From NCBI GenBank assembly GCA_020635725.1, contig JACJZF010000003.1:124001-188000 (forward strand): 64,000 nt of DNA, given 5' to 3'. A model generated the notes under the pieces. It was given only the letters and a program-made list of their open reading frames with translations. It did no database searches and was not told the origin of the DNA. This document shows, in pieces, positions 63,001 to 64,000 of this stretch. Positions within the stretch are counted from its first letter, which is position 1. Each line of letters opens with the position of its first letter. Origin of the DNA: Flavobacteriales bacterium. Lineage in GTDB: Bacteria > Bacteroidota > Bacteroidia > Flavobacteriales_F > PHOS-HE28. The translations under genes were made by a program, and so were the position numbers.

Positions 63001-63604
63001 TCAGCCATTCCTCCAGCGTGTCGATGGGTAGCTCTTCGTTGCGTTTGACGGTGAGCGTGTTCTTCGCCATCTCCTCCTTGCCCATCACCAACGGGACGAG
63101 CGCTTCGGGGTAGGTGATGAGAATAAGAGGTGATGGAGAGAGGAGGTGAGGAGGTGAAGAAATACCGAGCGCACTAGACTTCGACATGAGTGCTTCCAGG
63201 ACCTCTGTGCGGCTCACGCGCTCGCCGTCGTGATGACCTTCTGGATCATAGGGCGATCGCGACGGCGCGGGAAAGAAGAAGACCTCCTGGTCATTCTTCT
63301 TCTTCCACACTTCTTCACCTCGATGCTTTTCTTTCTCACCTCTTCTCTTCCTCACCTCCTCACTTTCTCTATTCCTCAGCGCCTCCAGGTCGTTCAGGAA
63401 GTAGGCAGCCTCATCCTTGTCGGTGAGCACGAACACATGCGCGCCGCCGCGCTGCTCGATCACCGCGTTTGCGATCAATGCCTGCGCGGAGCCGATGGTG
63501 CCTGCGATCTGCACGCGGGTCGACTTTTCGCGCAGGCCTTCGGTCACGCGGGCCACGCGGGCATCGGAGCGGTAGAGGGAGAGGAGGTCGGCGAGGGAGG
63601 TCAT
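60059..63604 (-). CDS. mfd: Transcription-repair coupling factor (ATP-dependent translocase)
   Basis: 1181 residues. It carries the UvrB-like N-terminal region (RVEFVYEPGQFSIRGGIVDVF near 210), the polymerase-interacting domain (GDLVVHIDHGVGIFSGLETID near residue 490), the helicase motifs (VCGDVGFGKTEVAIRAAF near 635, LMIIDEEQKFGV near 730, TLTATPIPRTLQFS near 755, RVGRSNKKAYCYLL near 920), and the TRCF C-terminal domain. It removes stalled RNA polymerase and recruits UvrA. Three segments are abnormal: about residues 74-104, 145-162 and 350-375 are charged or low-complexity additions encoded by repeats, all in frame, at sites where homologues have a short loop. Confidence 0.95.
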   Translation of the reverse strand: MTSLADLLSLYRSDARVARVTEGLREKSTRVQIAGTIGSAQALIANAVIEQRGGAHVFVLTDKDEAAYFLNDLEALRNRESEEVRKRRGEKEKHRGEEVWKKKNDQEVFFFPAPSRSPYDPEGHHDGERVSRTEVLEALMSKSSALGISSPPHLLSPSPLILITYPEALVPLVMGKEEMAKNTLTVKRNEELPIDTLEEWLNETGFSRVEFVYEPGQFSIRGGIVDVFSYGSDKPYRIELYGDNVESVRRFDPQDQLTVERLAEAVIVPDLQDEDAARQQNFFAQLPEDTVLWLRDLQAIGDAAKKQLKLLSEAYEKLSEKDKHPTPKELLATDSELIKGTLGFRKVFWAAGHLPLASGPTSDGPEASSQRQVAHSVDFQQRPQPTFAKEFKVLSGDLHNKQNAGYTNLIACNSAKQSERLYTIFNDMEHEVAFTPLVLDLHEGFIDPELKLALYTDHQIFERYHRYRLKEGFRKNSQALTLKELTQLKPGDLVVHIDHGVGIFSGLETIDAGGSMQEAIRLKYRDGDILYVGIHSLHRVSKFSGEEGGKAPNVSKLGTPAWRNLKEKTKAKVKALAFDLIKLYAQRKSKPGFAFQPDNYLQHELEASFIYEDTPDQEKATLDVKRDMEKSTPMDRLVCGDVGFGKTEVAIRAAFKAACDGKQVAVLVPTTILALQHWKSFSARMKGLPVRVDYINRFRTSAQQTQILKDLKEGKIDILIGTHRLVSKDVVWKDLGLMIIDEEQKFGVNVKDKLKTLRASVDTLTLTATPIPRTLQFSLMGARDLSIISTPPPNRYPVSTMLQPYDEVTIRGAIEYELSRGGQVYFLHDKVKNIEHIADMIRKLVPGARVGVGHGQLEGHKLEEVMLDFIEGNSDVLVCTTIVENGLDIPNANTIIVNEAQNFGLSDLHQLRGRVGRSNKKAYCYLLAPSPHLLPDLSRKRLQAIEQFSDLGSGIHIAMKDLDIRGAGDLLGAEQSGFINDIGFETYHKILEEAVRELKDEHFKELFADAQEGSSALARGSRRDQSDDCIIETDLTMLIPNSYVSETAERLALYRKLDDIKDEGELQRFTDEVTDRFGPIPHQVNELMEGIRLRWLGQRMGLEKMVLKKGTLIGTFIADQKHGFFESDSFNAVLRAVQAQPKRFKVYEKAGTLRISVQDVKDVHTAKQAMESVVGPHPVTS
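62484..62550. repeat. Long palindrome inserted in frame in mfd
   Basis: Two nested arms are perfect reverse complements: GCCACTTGCC (62484-62493) with GGCAAGTGGC (62541-62550), and TGGCTTCTGGCCC (62503-62515) with its complement (62526-62538). It encodes a foreign stretch near mfd residues 352-373. Confidence 0.85.
63117..63165. repeat. GAGGTGAAGA-type repeat in mfd (first copy)
   Basis: Purine-rich, with AATAAGAGGTGATGG, GAGGAGGTGAGG and GAGGTGAAGA. It matches the family seen before metH and encodes part of the segment SSALGISSPPHLLSPS. Confidence 0.7.
63293..63379. repeat. GAGGTGAAGA-type repeat in mfd (second copy, opposite orientation)
   Basis: Pyrimidine-rich, with CTTCTTCACCTCG, TCTTCCTCACCTCC and TCACTTTCTCTATTCC. 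It encodes a highly charged stretch (EEVRKRRGEKEKHRGEEV) and faces the copy at 63117 in inverted orientation. Confidence 0.7.
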
Positions 63605-63607
63605 CTA

Positions 63608-64000
63608 TCAGATCTGCGTCACGTGATACTCGAAGAAGGTCAATTCTGCTCCCGTACAGAAGGTCGAGAGATCAACTGTCTTCTTCACGCCCGTGTTGGT
63701 GAGTTCGAACATGTAGATGGTATAGCCGTACTGGCACGGGATCGAAGCAAAAAGTCGGAAGCGTCGCGATTTCTTCCTCGTACCGGGAACACTCAACTCC
63801 TCGATTCGGTGGACGATCGTGGTTTGCCCTTTCCAACCTAGCAATCCCGATATCAACGGTTCGCCGGTCTCCAACCTCCAGTCGCATGACATATCGGGCA
63901 CGCGGCAAGTGTCCTGTATTGGACAATAGAACGTTCTGATCGAAAGCACTCCAGACTCGAAAAGTGGCATGTACTCATTCAGGGAGTCATTCACATAGAT
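63608..64000 (-). CDS. Unknown protein, cut by the right edge
   Basis: At least 130 codons on the minus strand, in frame to the window edge; a GTG at 63994 is possible as a start but the open frame continues to the last base, so the 5' part is likely missing. The visible part has strand-like content with several cysteines (FYCPIQDTC, DMSCDW, IPCQYGYTIYMF, STFCTGAEL). The base composition is much lower in GC than mfd. No family recognised. Only three bases separate its stop from the mfd start codon, an operon-like spacing. Confidence 0.5.
   Translation of the reverse strand: MYVNDSLNEYMPLFESGVLSIRTFYCPIQDTCRVPDMSCDWRLETGEPLISGLLGWKGQTTIVHRIEELSVPGTRKKSRRFRLFASIPCQYGYTIYMFELTNTGVKKTVDLSTFCTGAELTFFEYHVTQI

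Overview
The window is 64 kb of dense, GC-rich chromosome from a member of the Bacteroidota, most likely order Flavobacteriales. The evidence is two large proteins ending in type B type IX secretion (gliding-motility-associated) sorting domains, a TonB-dependent receptor with a carboxypeptidase-like regulatory domain, RemB/Wzi-like outer-membrane barrels, a split metH, a flavobacterial-style cytochrome oxidase assembly cluster, and promoters of the Bacteroidota type (TAnnTTTG or TAnnTTCG at -7) instead of -10 boxes. The high GC and very long antisense open frames suggest one of the high-GC Flavobacteriales lineages known mainly from metagenomes; that placement is inference. Almost everything is ordinary chromosome; about 4 kb looks acquired.

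Layout. 1-5 kb: surface polysaccharide genes (partial GDP-L-fucose synthase, a WecA/TagO-type sugar-phosphate transferase between two Wzi/RemB-like barrels). 5-9.6 kb: respiratory cluster (ctaB, two oxidase subunit III genes, subunit IV, SCO1, DUF420, a small CxxC membrane protein). 9.6-14.8 kb: SAM-I riboswitch with terminator, then methionine synthase as two genes separated by a lower-GC secreted-protein gene and dispersed repeats. 14.9-24.2 kb: OmpA-like protein, TolC, tsaB, small secreted proteins, a DUF255 thioredoxin-fold protein, an LEA-2 lipoprotein and an M20 dipeptidase. 24.3-29.3 kb: tandem choice-of-anchor-L secreted proteins. 29.3-40.4 kb: gpmI with a histidine kinase, an HD protein, tRNA-Phe(GAA), then coaX, an outer-membrane barrel, a TPR protein, lptC, a small membrane protein, a CNNM/CBS protein and a PpiD-like foldase, which mostly concern the cell envelope.

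40.4-44.5 kb: a small island between two identical 18-bp copies of the 3' end of rodA. It carries a lipoprotein, a beta-class DNA methyltransferase fused to an Mrr-like nuclease domain, a zinc-ribbon DUF4145 protein and a GIY-YIG/RAMA-like protein. This restriction-like cassette is the best candidate for an unusual system. 44.5-51.6 kb: purH-mreB-mreC-mreD-mrdA-rodA, the rod-shape operon, read on the minus strand. 51.7-64 kb: a small barrel, a YqaA-type membrane protein, a lipoprotein and a TonB receptor that share phosphate-box-like 11-bp repeats upstream, a LOG protein, a secreted protein, an isoprenylcysteine methyltransferase-like protein, mfd and a partial gene.

A cross-cutting feature is a set of short palindromic repeats between genes and in frame inside metH and mfd, where they add stretches of amino acids to otherwise conserved housekeeping proteins.
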